DNA of 64,000 nt. Source: Lepiota brunneoincarnata. Its lineage: Eukaryota; Basidiomycota; Agaricomycetes; Agaricales; Agaricaceae. The notes under the pieces were generated by a model. That model saw only the letters and a program-made list of their open reading frames with translations. It ran no database searches and was not told the origin of the DNA. A program made the position numbers and the translations under genes. Of this stretch, positions 45,035-57,034 are shown in pieces (the stretch's first letter is position 1; each line of letters begins with the position of its first letter). The stretch spans positions 930,001-994,000 of the forward strand of contig JAEBUN010000001.1 in the NCBI GenBank assembly GCA_023014365.1, written 5' to 3'.

Positions 45035-46636
45035 CAGTAAGGGACAAAACCCTTCCAATGATTTTTATACTTCAACAAATATGTTAATAACTGCCCACCT
45101 ACTAAAGGTGAAACCTTCATATTTTAATTGGGAATACCTATATGGCTCATGTATCATCCTGCCAAACATCATTACGTCATATGCCATTTTGGGAAGTTGG
45201 TGAATTAAACAATCATTTAAGGTCATTGGAAGGATTTTGTCCATCCCTACTCTAATCACATGATTTTGTTTATTACAGCCAAATAAGTGCAAATGAATGT
45301 CATGTGACTGATTGGAATAATGTATAAATATAGCTGCTCACTCCTCTAGCTCACACCACCCTCCCAACCTCATTCTGCTAACATGTGATTTCTTTCTATG
45401 ACTTAACACAACCATATTCTTTCCCTTTTGGACAAAGGCCACTCTGCTACCCATATTGCTTTTACCACTGGTCTTGGCCTCAGCACAATATCTCATCTTT
45501 GCTCCAAACATTGTTCAACACTTTCAAAGTCACTTGGTGGCCACCCAACCAAGCTTTCTGTTGGCAATATCAAATATGCCACTTATCTTATCATATCCCA
45601 CAAGGCTGAAAATGCCTCCCAAATCACCAGAACACTTTGTACTGTCATTGACCAACCTCTATCCTCTGAAACAGTTTGCAGAGCACTCGAAAAAGCTGGA
45701 ATGAAGGCTGTAGTCAAGCAGAAAAGGCCTAAACTCTCTGTTATACACAAGAGGAAAAGATTGGAGTGGGCAGAGGCACATGTAGACTGGACCCTGGAAG
45801 ACTGGAAGAGGGTGATTTGGTCAGATGAGACCAAAATCAATCACTTAGGGTCAGATGGCAGGGTTTGGGTCTGGAAAAGAGCAGGAGAGAGGCTGAGTAA
45901 TAGGCTGGTACAGGGAACCACAAAGTTTGGAGGAGGTTCTATCATGGTATGGGGCTGTATGCTGTGGAAGGGTCCAGGGTTGGCAGCCAAGATTAATGGT
46001 AAGATGGATGGTGATCTATTTGTCACCATTTTGGAGGATGAACTCAAGGGGAGCCTGGAGTGGTATGACAAAGAGGTGGAGGATATTGTCTTTCAACAAG
46101 ATAATGATCCCAAACATAGGTGCATCAAGGCTCAAAAATGGTTCAAAGCAGCTGAAATGGAGGTTATGGTGTGGCCCCCACAATCTCCAGACCTTAATCC
46201 AATTGAACATCTGTGGACTTACCTTAAAATCAAGTTAGGGGAGTATGACACTCTACCTCAGGGGATGGAAGAATTATGGGATAGGATACAAAAGGAATGG
46301 GATCAGATTCCAGTAGAAGTGTGTCAGAATCTGATAGAGAGTATGCCTGATAGGGTTCAGGGTGTGTTGGATGCCAGGGGAGGGTATACAAAGTACTAAA
46401 AGTGTAATTATTGGTAATTTCTTAGAGATGGACAAACCCTTCCAATGACCTTAAATGATTGTTTAATTCACTGACTTCCCAAAATGGCATATGATGCAAT
46501 GATACTTGGCAGGATGATATATGAGTCATATAGGTATTCCCAATTAAAATATGAAGGTTTCATCCTTAGTAGGTGGGCAGTTATTAATATATTTGTTAAA
46601 GTATAAAAATCATTGGAAGGGTTTTGTCCCTTACTG
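45035..46636 (+). mobile_element. Tc1/mariner element 2 with about 213-bp TIR modules
   Basis: Flanked by TA at 45033-45034 and 46637-46638. Ends read CAGTAAGGGACAAAACCCTT. Left module 45035 to about 45249, right module about 46425-46636. Both modules have inverted-repeat ends of their own (GGAAGGNTTTTGTCC facing inward). It encloses an almost complete transposase. Confidence 0.93.
45428..46399 (+). CDS. Tc1-type transposase (DD34E-like), uninterrupted 323-codon frame
   Basis: A helix-turn-helix region (HIAFTTGLGLSTISHLCSKH, KSLGGHPTKLS) is followed by an intact catalytic core. D1 is in VIWSDETKIN, D2 in VFQQDNDPKHR and E in SPDLNPIEHLWTY. The C-terminus is SMPDRVQGVLDARGGYTKY. D2 to E spacing is near 34, as in Tc1. 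Cut-and-paste mobilisation into TA is known for the family. The 5' end is uncertain: the frame opens after a TAA without an ATG before the helix-turn-helix, so the start is either lost or supplied by splicing. It is the least damaged transposase in the window. Confidence 0.88.
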   Translation: MDKGHSATHIAFTTGLGLSTISHLCSKHCSTLSKSLGGHPTKLSVGNIKYATYLIISHKAENASQITRTLCTVIDQPLSSETVCRALEKAGMKAVVKQKRPKLSVIHKRKRLEWAEAHVDWTLEDWKRVIWSDETKINHLGSDGRVWVWKRAGERLSNRLVQGTTKFGGGSIMVWGCMLWKGPGLAAKINGKMDGDLFVTILEDELKGSLEWYDKEVEDIVFQQDNDPKHRCIKAQKWFKAAEMEVMVWPPQSPDLNPIEHLWTYLKIKLGEYDTLPQGMEELWDRIQKEWDQIPVEVCQNLIESMPDRVQGVLDARGGYTKY

Positions 46637-46645
46637 TACTCCTTT

Positions 46646-47748
46646 TGTTATGATCCATGCTCCTTCTGTATCTGAAGATAACTGGAGATGGCCTTCAATC
46701 ACTCTACAAGGTGTCCAAGACGGTTGGCCTTGCAGAGCTTAGTGGATCACGCTCAATGAGATAACAAGGGAACACACCAAGTTAAGGCAGAGAGGGTTAA
46801 TGACCACTGTTAACAAGATTAAAGCTTAAGGCTTTAATCCCTACTTGTACAGGCCTTATATGCCTATGAGATACTATATACTTGTTATAGGTTATTGGGC
46901 TGTTCTACTTGTTGTTATCAGAAGTCCCCTTAAACCCCCTTATCAGAAGCATCCAAAGTATATAAATAGACAGAAGACCTATCATCCTGAAACAATCAGA
47001 AGTACCATCAGAACAATCTATACTTAGATAGATAAGGATATGACTCACTTACCTGGGTCCAGATATATATGGTAGGAGCATAGCCACACATAGTAGTATA
47101 TAAGGATACTGTACCATACCCTTGTATCCTTATCTTAGTGTTATAAAGTTCTTGCCTCCTATACCTCTTTGCCATAACTGGCTGGACTTATAGTGTTCCA
47201 TCGTCTCCAAGTCACACTTAGTAGGACAGGACCAAGTCTGTATAGACATCCTGTGTCGAACTCCGTGCTACTCAAGAGCGAACCCCTAACCCAGGTAACA
47301 CTTGTCCTGTGCAGTCTTGACCATGATGCGCATCCTAGCTGATGGCATCCTAGTGTTATTTATATATTACAATGAGTCAGTGTCCTTGTTCTCCATTCCA
47401 CTGCTGTGCAATGTTCCATCACTTTCCTCTGACTCATAATTCTCTTCTCCTGATTCTATCTCTATGGATTCTCCTCCATTCTCGGTCTCCACTCTCTTGG
47501 TGCTTCCATCTGTATCGGAGGTTGGATTGGTTGATCCATGGCTATCTTCTTCATCCTCGGGGTATTCCAGAATATCCTCCAGAGTTATCTCCATTCCTGC
47601 TTCTCTTGCCAAGTCCTGCATGGCGTTGTAGTACTCCCCTTCTTTGTCTTCATATTCCTGTGCTTGCAACTGGTCTGTGGTCTCCTGTACCCATCTTGTA
47701 AAGTTGAATAATTGTTCTTGTTCCTCTCAATCTGGACTGTTCATAACA
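46646..47748 (-). repeat. LTR-C copy 2, carrying a nested solo LTR-A
   Basis: TGTTATGATCCATGCTCC...GTTCATAACA. After removal of LTR-A (46,913-47,300) and its CTTGT duplication it is about 710 bp, matching copy 1 in length. No target duplication was seen around it (CCTTT versus CCTAG), so it may be the edge of a longer or recombined element. Confidence 0.87.
46913..47300 (+). repeat. Solo LTR-A copy 2 inside LTR-C
   Basis: 388 bp, TGTTATCAGAAG...CCCAGGTAACA with target duplication CTTGT at 46908-46912 and 47301-47305. It defines the full LTR-A length. Confidence 0.95.
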
Positions 47749-48960
47749 CCTAGCAGACAGTGTTATCTAATGGGCCCTAGCACACTACAGCTTCTGAACA
47801 ATGCAATAAAACTTTATACTACTCAGCAAGACAGGCTTTTGGTGAGCTCCTGCAGTAAGTATCTTTAAACTAGATAGACCTAGTGGACAGCATTTTCAAC
47901 AGGCCCTAGCATACTATGTTCGCTTCTCAATTAAACAGCTTTACAATTCAATGGTATACTTCTGAGGCAAGGCCTCTAAGAGGAACCCAAAGAAATGGGA
48001 GTTAGTGAACTTTCTACTTAAGAACAGAAGAGTTGTATCAACTTGTATTCAGCTCTCGAGTCAAGCAGAAGGGTCTGTCAATATCTCAATTGTTTCAAAG
48101 GGTCTGGTTTTTAAGAGTATAACTCTTTAAGTCTCTGGTGGTCTATGACCAAAGAAAATCATGTAAAATTGCTTTGTATTCCTATCCTAATCGACCATAC
48201 AGTCAGGGGGGGGGGGAAATAGGCAAGCAGTTTCTTGCCTCATATTTAATTTACAGACAAGTTTTTATAACAATATACAATTAACTTATGGGTATACCTG
48301 AAACAAGCCTTCAGCTTCATCATTTTATTGTCTCTTCATCATTTAGGAGCATCATTCTAGGAGTTCTGATATCAGCAACATAATTTGCTCTCAGGAACTT
48401 GCTCCCTAAGTGCCTGGTTATTTATATCACAGCCAATCAGGTTAGTGAGTTTCCTCGCTAACTCTTATCTAAGGGTTTTTTATCTCTTTCTTGGATTCTC
48501 CACACCCGGGTTCTCAACCCTAATGTCCTAAAAGTTCACTTCCATAGCCTTTAGGCAGTAAACTAATATTATAATTTAATTAGCTTGTTTCATTCTTATC
48601 AATCTTTATTTTCTAGTCCATCATTTCTGGTCTCTTTTGTTACTATGAGGGAGCATCCATCCCTGAGTACCCTCTTGGATACCCCCATCTGATCATGAAA
48701 TTAGCTAATTTCTAGATTCTCTTGTCAAGATTTGCTTCCAGAACTGGTTACTATGGCTAGGTACTATCTGAAGGTCATAAGCATTACAACTCATCTGCTT
48801 TCTAGGGTAGAGGCAAAGAAATGGGTCTTTTGTGTAGTCATGAGTATCTTAACTAATATCTTAGTTAACACGGTATCAGATACAACACTTGGATACATTC
48901 ATACCAGAGTCATTCTTCCATAGCCTTATCACTAATAAGTTAGTTAACAGCACATTTTTA
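47749..48960. other. AT-rich unassigned repeat-like region
   Basis: No coding frame above noise. It includes a G run at 48,206-48,216 (purine-tract-like) and two related short segments (CCTAGCAGACAGTGTTATCT / CCTAGTGGACAGCATTTTCA with GGGCCCTAGCA and AGGCCCTAGCA). It probably belongs to a decayed element between LTR-C copy 2 and the A-type pol. Confidence 0.45.
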
Positions 48961-49039
48961 CTTGTCTGGGTGTTCTGGTTCTGTTTCTGAGATGTCTGCC
49001 TTCACATATATTAGATAGTATTCTAATCTCTCACACCTA

Positions 49040-52000
49040 GTGCCTGACCATGGCCATATACTGATATTATTTGGTATTGGAGAGTTAATTACTTTATTAG
49101 CTAGTGATTTCACAAATGAAATGATTTTGCGGTGCAACATTGACACCTTCTCTTTAGAAAGGGAAATGAACCTGATGCTTCTAACCCCATTAGAAGTAAA
49201 TGCCAAAGTGACACATGCCACAACACTCCACAATGAGCAACACAATCTGACAAAATTGGCAAACCAAAAAGGAAAACAACTGGAATCAAACAAGGAACTA
49301 CCTGAGATCCCTTGGAGATTCACCCAATGGGCTAAAATATTCAACAAGAAAGCCTCTGAATGATTCCCACCATCAAGAACATTTGATCATGAAATCAAAC
49401 TAAAACTGACATTCAAAGCAAAATCTATGAAACCTTATCAAGTGGCACCTGCTGAAGAAAAAGCACTGAAAGAATTTATAGACAAAAACCTCTGAAAAGG
49501 GTACATCCACCCCTCAAAATCCCCTATGGCATTACCCTTCTTCTTTGTTGCCAAGAAAGGAGGAGACCTCCAACCCTGCCAAGACTACCCCATGATTTCC
49601 TCTTTTATGGACAAACTCAAAGGAGCTAAATACTTCACTAAGCTTGATGTCCACTTAGGATACTAACATCAGAATCAAAGATAGCAATCAATGGAAAGCA
49701 GCATTCAAGACTCCTATGGGTCTTTTCAAACCAACTGTAATGTTTTTCGGACTTTGCAACAGTCCCACAACATTCCAACATATGATGGACACATTATTCT
49801 CTGAAATAATGGAGAAAGGAGGAATCATCATCTACATGGATGATATTCTAATCTATGGTAAAACCCAGGAAGAAACCGACCAACTTACAGAAAAAGTACT
49901 GCAAATCCTGCAGGAAAACAATCTTTACCTCAAAATGGAGAAATGCAAGTTCAACAAACAACGACTTGAATACCTCAGCATGATCATCATGCCTGACAAA
50001 ATCAAAATGGATCCTGGAAAACTCAAGGGAATAGAAGACTGGCCAGTGCTGAAAACTGTCTGACACATTTGAAAATTCATCAGATTCTGTAACTTCTACT
50101 GGAAGTTCATCTGCAATTACTCTCACCACATCAAACCCCTAAACCAACTCTTATCCAAATCAAACAAATTTGAATGGAAAGAAGAACAACAAAAAGCATT
50201 CAAAACACTCAAGAACAAATTCTTGAAGGAACCGGTACTTCTCATGCCTGACTCCACAAAACCTTTCAAAATAGAAGCCAATGCTTCCAAATTTGCATCA
50301 GGAGCTGTCTGATATCAACATGATATCAACAGAATATGGAAACCTGTACCATTCTATTCAAAAACATTCAGACCAGCAAAATGCAACTACAACATCTACG
50401 ACAGGGAACTCCTTGCTATTATCTGAGCCCTTGAAGAATGGTGCCACTATCTCCTTGGCAGCCCCCATACCGTCCATATCAGAACGGATCACCAAAACCT
50501 CACATACTGGCACAAACCCCAGAAAATCAACCACCAACAAGCACAATGGGTCCAAACCCTTGCCAACTACAATTTCAAATTAGAACATGTCCCAGGATCA
50601 AAGATCCCTGCACCAGATGCCCTATCAAGATGTCCAGACCACATCCCTGATAAGGATAACAATAACAAAGATGTTACCATGCTTCCAGACAACCTCTTTA
50701 TCGCTACAGCTGACATAGAAGATCAAAACTTGATCACAGTACTTCCAGAACACCTCTTTATCACCACTGTCGATATGGAACTCCAAGAAAGAATCACAGA
50801 ATCACCCAAATATGATGCTAGAACCACTGAAGCATTCAAACTCCTGAAAGAATCCCATCCTAATGCTGCTGATAAAGACTTTGGAACAGTCCCAACCTTG
50901 AATGGTCCACTCCTCACATTTCAAGAACATGTCATCATTCCAGAAGATCTCCAACTCAGATGCAATGTCATCGCAAGATACCACAACCACCCTATATGTG
51001 GCCACCCCAGAGAACAGGAAACATACTGCCTCACCAAGAAAGAAGTATATTGGCCAGGAATGTCAACATTTATAAAGAATTACATCAAAGGCTGTCCAGA
51101 ATGCCAGCAACACAAAATTATCTGATGACCAGATCATGCTCCAATTCAACCAATCCAACCAGCATCTTCACTATGCCCATTTAGTCAGATCTCTTGGAAT
51201 CTAATCACTGGTCTCCTGCCATCCATGGGAAACAATGCCATATTGTCTGTGGTGGACCATGGCCTTATGAAGGGGGTAATTTTCATCCCTACATCAGAAA
51301 ATGCCACAGCTGACAACATTGGAAGACTCCTCATTGAGAAAGTATTCACAAGATATGGACTCCCTGACAAAATCATATCAGACAGAGACCCCAAATTTGC
51401 CACCCAATCCCTCAGACAACTAGCAAAACGACTAAACATCAAACAAGCCTTCTACACCACCTATCATCCACAAACAGATGGAATGACTGAATGATACAAC
51501 CAAGAGATAGAAACCTATCTATCCATATACTGCACCAGAAACCCTCACAAATGGTCAGAAACACTCCCAATCCTCAAATTCTCCCACAACTCCAAAACAC
51601 ACACCAAGAACCAAAAATCCCCTTTTGAACTCATCATGGGATACAATCCACCAGCAATCCCCACCATCATGGAAACATCAAACTTTCCATCAGTAGATGA
51701 TTGCATCAGACTTCTAGATGATGCCTGAAAAGAAGCACACGTCACTCACCAAATAGCTGCCAATATTATGAAACAAAGAAGCAGAAGAACTGCCAAACCC
51801 CTTGAAACACATCAAAAAGTATGGCTAGAAGCCAAGAACCTCAAACTTCTATTCCAATCACAAAAAATATCCCCAAAATGACTAGGACCATTCATCATCA
51901 AAGAAGTCCTGTCACCAATGACATACAAACTCCAACTCCCAATCAAATGGAAAATACACCCAGTGTTCCATCGAAACCTTCTTACCCCATTCAATGAAAC

Positions 52001-52295
52001 AGAAGCATATGGATCTCACCCGACACCACCACCACCTGACATCATCAATGAAGAAGAAGAATATGAAATCAAAACTATTCTCAATCACCACCAATATCAT
52101 GGAAAACTCCAATACTATGTCAAGTGGAAAGGATACTCCCATATGGAGAACGAATGGATCACCAATGAAATACTTCATACAAATGCCAAAGAATACTTAA
52201 CTGAATATAAAGAAGCCCATGGAATTCCCCAGAAAGATCAGGAACCCACCAAAACCTACCAAAGACAACTTTGCTCCCACAACAAATCTACTTAA
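49040..52295 (+). pseudogene. pol: pol of an LTR-A Ty3 element (RT, RNase H, integrase, chromodomain), decayed
   Basis: Homology begins near LLTPLEVNAKVTHATTL. RT follows ([17 protein letters not shown], an internal deletion in the CQDY region, [29 protein letters not shown] and catalytic IIIYMDDILIYGK), then RNase H (IYDRELLAII-like, with stops). The integrase zinc finger is CGHPREQETY...CPECQQ, with DDE blocks including ISDRDPKFATQSL and YHPQTDGMTE. The chromodomain includes YEIKTILNHHQYHGKLQYYV and KWKGYSHMENEW, ending at 52,295. More than a dozen TGA codons occur where Arg or Trp is expected (for example after DGMTE and in the doubled TGA near 51,122), plus small indels. The strand and family fit element A1, whose gag lies upstream. 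Confidence 0.87.
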
Positions 52296-53530
52296 ACATG
52301 CCCATGAACCTCGACCTTGCTTGCCCCCAAACCACTCCCCCCTTCTCTACAACACCTTCCCCAACTTCCTCATCATCCTCTATTATCATCATCAATGATG
52401 CAAGCATCAAACATACAACACTTCAAACAACTCCTGTTCCGGCCCCGTCTCCCAACACCCCTTCTCACACCTTTGCCACTGCTTACACCTCTCTCAGAGA
52501 TGAGACCCCTGATCCCAATGTCACCCCAGAACCAACAGTCACCCTAGCTGCCTCCCTTAGATTCCATACAGCTGGAGTACAACCACATGGATCAGATCAC
52601 CCTTCTGACAGAGATCTGCACAAGGCTGCCACCAGCCGAACCTTTATGGATAAATTGGAACACTCTCCAATTTCAGAATACGACTGACAACTCTGGTCCG
52701 ACTACACCCACCACATACGACAGACTAAGGCTCTCACTGCTGTGTACAATACACAACGGGCCTGGGCAGAATCACTTGAGCAACTTCTCTGCTCAAGATC
52801 AAGCCTCATGTCCAAGGTGTCAAAGAACTTACCCAAACAAAATAGGTACATACCTCACACCCCCCCACCATAACCATTGCCCCTACTACCACGACAACCC
52901 CTACTGCTATCACCACCACCACTCCCAATAAGAGAAAGAAGCCCACCAATCTCAGAAACCCTTTCAGACATATCACCCCCACCAGGAACACCACCCACAC
53001 TGTCACCAATAACCATGTCCCGATTCAGAACTCCCCCAATCCCATTCACACACAAATATGCCCCAGGGCATTATTCCTATGACTGCATCAAGTATCAATG
53101 TCCCCACTGTGTGCTTTTCCAACCTCGCCATAAATGGACCAAATGTCCAGCTTGGAAGACTTGACACACCCCCTACTCCAAAAATTCGACAACCTATCCC
53201 TCAATGACCCCCACAACTCACAATAGATACATCAACCTCACCAACGAGGATTACTATGAGGAATGCTACAACAAGGTTGCCAAGTCCAACATCACAGGAG
53301 AACCATGTGGTGCCTTCTGAAGAAACCCAGAATACCCTAGTGGAAGAAAGAATAGAAAGCCCCACTTCAGACGACTCCTATATGACATATTTTACCCAGA
53401 ACAACCTCCATCCCCAGAAACAGCTGCAATGCTTGACTTACACAGAACCCCCACTCCCACCCTTTCTCCTGTCATTCCCCCACATCCAGACTCTACCGAT
53501 CATCTTCAAGTTGATTACTACAAGCCCAAC
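52296..53530 (+). pseudogene. 3' accessory region of element A1, Pro/Thr-rich with zinc-finger-like end
   Basis: After the chromodomain stop the A element has about 1.2 kb of further coding-like sequence. A Ser/Thr/Pro-rich part (TTPPFSTTPSPTSSSSS) is followed by TYDRLRLSLLC and a cysteine cluster CPRCQRTYPNK. A second Cys/His cluster near 53,060-53,160 reads HYSYDCIKYQCPHC then HKWTKCPAW. The same block recurs at 57,035-58,412. It ends at the Tc1 element 3 insertion. Confidence 0.6.
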
Positions 53531-53532
53531 TA

Positions 53533-55129
53533 CAGTGGCATCCAAAAGTATCACACCATCATGTGACCTGATCTCTTGATCTCGCTTATCTATTTCATGT
53601 AACACTTGAGGTGAAACAAAGTATGCTGTTTCGTGCTCCAGGACACAAGAAATCATCATGGCAATGAAACTTTGCTGTATAATGTATTCTAGGAATAAAA
53701 TTCATGTTTTAGTGCCACACCTATGGTGCATTTCTTTTGGACATCTAAGTTCAATCACCTTTAAAGCTATATAGGTGAAGCTAGAGTGAACAAACCTCAA
53801 GTTTTTTGCATCATTCAGCCTCATTACACCATGGTCTATACTTCCCCATCTAAAGTTGCTCGCATTGTTGAACTCCAGTCTTCCAGGATGACCCATAGAC
53901 AGATCGGGTCAAGGATCAGTATCCATTACTCTACTGTTAGCTGTGTACTTGACAGATTCTCCAAAACTGAAGATCCATATTATGTCAGGCCCAAATCCGG
54001 TTGCCCTCGAAAGCTGGATGAGTGCCAAGTGCAAGTTGGGGCCTGGCTTCTTGCCTGAACAGAGGTATCCAATGCAACTGAATTGGCTAAAACCACCTTC
54101 CTGGGTGTGTCACACCAAACAGTAGCATGCTCCCTAAAGGAGAAAGGATTGATATGCCAAGTCAGGAGGCCCTGTCCCTACATTTCTCCAATCAATCAGA
54201 AGAAGTGACTTGTGTGAGCACACCAGCATTCTGATTGAACAGTTGATAACTGGAAGGAGGTAATTTTCTCCGATGAATCTAAATTCCTCCTTTTCAAGTC
54301 AGATGGCCATCAATATGCTTGAATGAAGCCCGGACAGGCCCTGAACCCTCAATTTACCAAGAAGAACATCATGGGGGGTAGAAAAATTATGGTTTGGGGG
54401 TGCATCACTAGTCGGAGGGTAGGGAGGTTACATCAGATATCCAGCATCATGTGTGGTCTGGATTATGTCAAGATCCTTGAAAAGTCTTATCTAGGGACTC
54501 TCAAGGAGCTTAATCTGAGATCCATAGGTCGAAGTGCACCAATTTTCCAGCAGGATAATGATCTGAAACACAGGAGTAAAGTTGCCAAGGAATTTTTCAA
54601 GAAGAAAAAAATTTGCCACTTGGACTGGCCACCCTCAAGCCCTGATATGAACATTATAGAGTATGCATGGGACCAATTGGATTGTCTTGTGCATGCCCAT
54701 GACCCTCTTCCTCACAACTGGGATGAGATGTGGGCTGCTCTTCAGGAGGAATGGGGTAACATATCTCAAGAAAATTTGGACACCCTTTTTGAGAGTATGC
54801 CTCATCGTGTTGAGGCAGTAATTAAGGCCCAGGGTGGAAACACCAAGTACTAACTTGTTTCAAGGTGAATGGTTTTGTTTTCATCCTATAATGCTCTAAT
54901 CTTATCTCTCAATAGGTGATGTCCAAAAGTATTGCACCATCCTTTTCACACTCCTCCTCATTTTTGATTTAAATTCTGTATATTATGTCTCTCTACTACT
55001 ATATATTAATTCCCTACATGCTTAGCTCTCTGTCAATATAATTTATGGATAAAACAACAATGATCTCAAAGAACGAGAGAGAGTTGATCTGTTGGTCATG
55101 TGACAGTGTGATACTTTTGGACACCACTG
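53533..55129 (+). mobile_element. Tc1/mariner element 3 with about 213-bp TIR modules
   Basis: Flanked by TA at 53531-53532 and 55130-55131. Ends CAGTGGCATCCAAAAGTATC and (reverse) CAGTGGTGTCCAAAAGTATC. Left module 53533-53745 and right module 54917-55129 are each closed internally by ATGGTGCAWWWCTTTTGGAC-type inverted ends. Confidence 0.92.
53831..54853 (+). pseudogene. Tc1-type transposase of element 3, with several in-frame TGA codons
   Basis: ATG at 53831 (MVYTSPSKVARIVELQSSRM), two helix-turn-helix motifs (RQIGSRISIHYSTVSCVLDR), D1 in EVIFSDESKFLLF, D2 in IFQQDNDLKHRSK, E in SSPDMNIIEYAWDQ and C-terminus SMPHRVEAVIKAQGGNTKY. TGA at the end of GAWLLA, near 54,208-54,240 and after DGHQYA replaces Arg or Trp codons. 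The catalytic triad itself survives. It is a different Tc1 lineage from elements 1 and 2 (paired-domain-like N-terminus). Confidence 0.87.
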
Positions 55130-55145
55130 TACCTAGCCAAATACC

Positions 55146-55609
55146 TGTAAGGGGACACCCCAAACACCCTAGCAACACTTCCAACACACTGTATATTCCC
55201 CCTTTTAAATGCCTAAGCCCCATGCACAGTCCAAATACCCCAGATGTCCCCTCATTGACCAGATGAACCTTTTCCTTCACTCTCCACACTTTCCTCAACC
55301 TCCTTCTGCCCTCCTTTATTCCTGTAGATCCTAGACAGCCACCCTCACTCCTCACCTTGGTTTCAACCATGATTGCCCTTTGTGTACCACCCAGACACCA
55401 CAGCCAGGTTTGGTTCAACTTATATTGATTATATAAGTCATCTATATACATAGTTTCACCTGCAGGGGTTTCTCTATCCTATTCTCTTAGGATACCCCTG
55501 CAGGTATGTGCCCTGTACTTAACTCACAGATTAATAAGACTTAGGATACCCCTGCAGTGTCCCCTCAGCTCCTCCTAAGCTGTTGAGGCCCTCTCAGGTC
55601 ACCCTAACA
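55146..55609 (-). repeat. Solo LTR-B copy 4
   Basis: 464 bp, TGTAAGGGGACAC...CACCCTAACA, i.e. LTR-B in inverse orientation. Target duplication ATACC at 55141-55145 and 55610-55614. It sits in the 3' end of element A1. Confidence 0.93.
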
Positions 55610-55670
55610 ATACCTGGAAGAAGGAAACTAGCAAGTTGTGATGGAAAACAACTCTAGAAATGGACCTAAT

Positions 55671-57034
55671 GTTATCAGAAGTTCCATCAGAAGGAGTTAT
55701 ATTTAGTACAAACTCCCATATCACTATGAAACAATCAGTAGTGTACAGTAGGGTAACAAAAGTTTTGCAAAAACAACAAAGACAAACAATACATTAATCA
55801 TTAAAAATATTCACTACACTACCACAACTGCATCTAAAATTATGATAATATTTTGAATGGTGGCCCTTGGCCTCATAGACCACCTGAGCATAATTGGGCA
55901 TGCTCTTGACCAGGTCATTAATATAATTTAAATCAATCATTGTCCAATCCTCCTGAATTACCTCCCAAAGTTTGTCAAGGTTTTTGGGGATTTCTGGTCA
56001 GTCATTTATTCTGACTTTGATGTATTTCCATACATATTCAATGGACCAACATCTGGTGACCGAACTGGATGTGGAAGTTGATTGGGGAGATGAGAATTGC
56101 AGAATTGTTGGGTAACCTTTGCATGGTAAATTAGAGCTCCATCTTCCATCACTGCTACCTACCCCCTCTCCTCCAATAAATTCCCAAAGAAATCCTACAA
56201 TGGTCCACTAAGGACTAGGCTAACATAATTTGCATCAGTCCTTGTACCCCTGGGTACATAAACCAGTGGAATGAGTTTTCTGTGTGCCATATACCCCCAT
56301 ATTATAAGACTCTGTCTTCCAGACTTGAAAGTAGGGGTTAAACACCTTTCTGTGTACCTCTCACCAGGTCTCCTCCATACCCAAACCATCTTTGAACCTA
56401 ATCCAATCTCCACAGAAGTCTCATCTGTCTAGATTACATGTTTCCAGTCCTCCTCTATCCACCTCCAATGTTCCCTTGCCCATACCATCCTGGCTTTGAC
56501 ATGGGAGGGCTTAAGAAATAGTTTCTTTGCAGCAATGTATTTACTAAGACCCAATTGATACCTAATAGTACCCCAGATAGTGTGGGGATGAGCAGGGGAG
56601 TCAAAGGAAGTGTTTCTTGAGTGGGTGATCTTGTAGGGAGTTTGGGGTCTCTTTCTCTCCAGCACAATTTTGATGTGTTACATTGCCCTGTCATTCAATA
56701 AGGAATGTCTCCCAGACCTAGGAGCATCCTCATAATGATCCTGCTCCTTGTGCCTATGGATAACCCACTAGATGGTGGAAATGTTGACTCTGAAGAAATT
56801 AGTAATTTCACAAGCAGGAATACACCCCTGATGCTTTGTACATATCAGGGAGCATAGTTCAGAGACAGTATTCTTCTTTTCAGCTATTTTTGGCATGTAA
56901 GATATAGTTGTTGATTAATAGGAATTTTTTTGTTTGTTGTTAAATGAGGTCATGTGACAAATTTTCGCAAAACTTTTGCTACCCTACTGTACATCAAAAG
57001 AATTATTCTTAGTTATAACCTCATCCTCACTCAT
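55671..57034 (+). repeat. LTR-A copy 3 (3' LTR of element A1), interrupted by Tc1 element 4 and then truncated
   Basis: TGTTATCAGAAGTTCC begins right after the internal end ...GATGGAAAACAACTC...GACCTAA. Tc1 element 4 interrupts at 55,746. After 56,992 the LTR resumes (ACATCAAAAGAATTATTCTTAG) but breaks near 57,030, where it joins the 3' accessory region of another A copy. Confidence 0.82.
55746..56989 (-). mobile_element. Tc1/mariner element 4 (short TIRs, decayed transposase on minus strand)
   Basis: TA at 55744-55745 and 56990-56991. Ends CAGTAGGGTAACAAAAGTTT / CAGTAGGGTAGCAAAAGTTT match for about 25 bp with short, ordinary TIRs. The minus-strand transposase pieces include WVWRRPGERYTERCL at 56,340-56,390, ESHDPxx-like N-terminal sequence and SHVKARMVWAREHWRWIEED (56,440-56,510), followed by a TGA-interrupted DET catalytic block. 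It is 1,244 bp and inactive. Confidence 0.82.

Noticed and set aside
46646..47748. Complete LTR-C element with its own target duplication
   Set aside because: The flanks (CCTTT and CCTAG) do not match and no LTR-C internal region could be tied to it.
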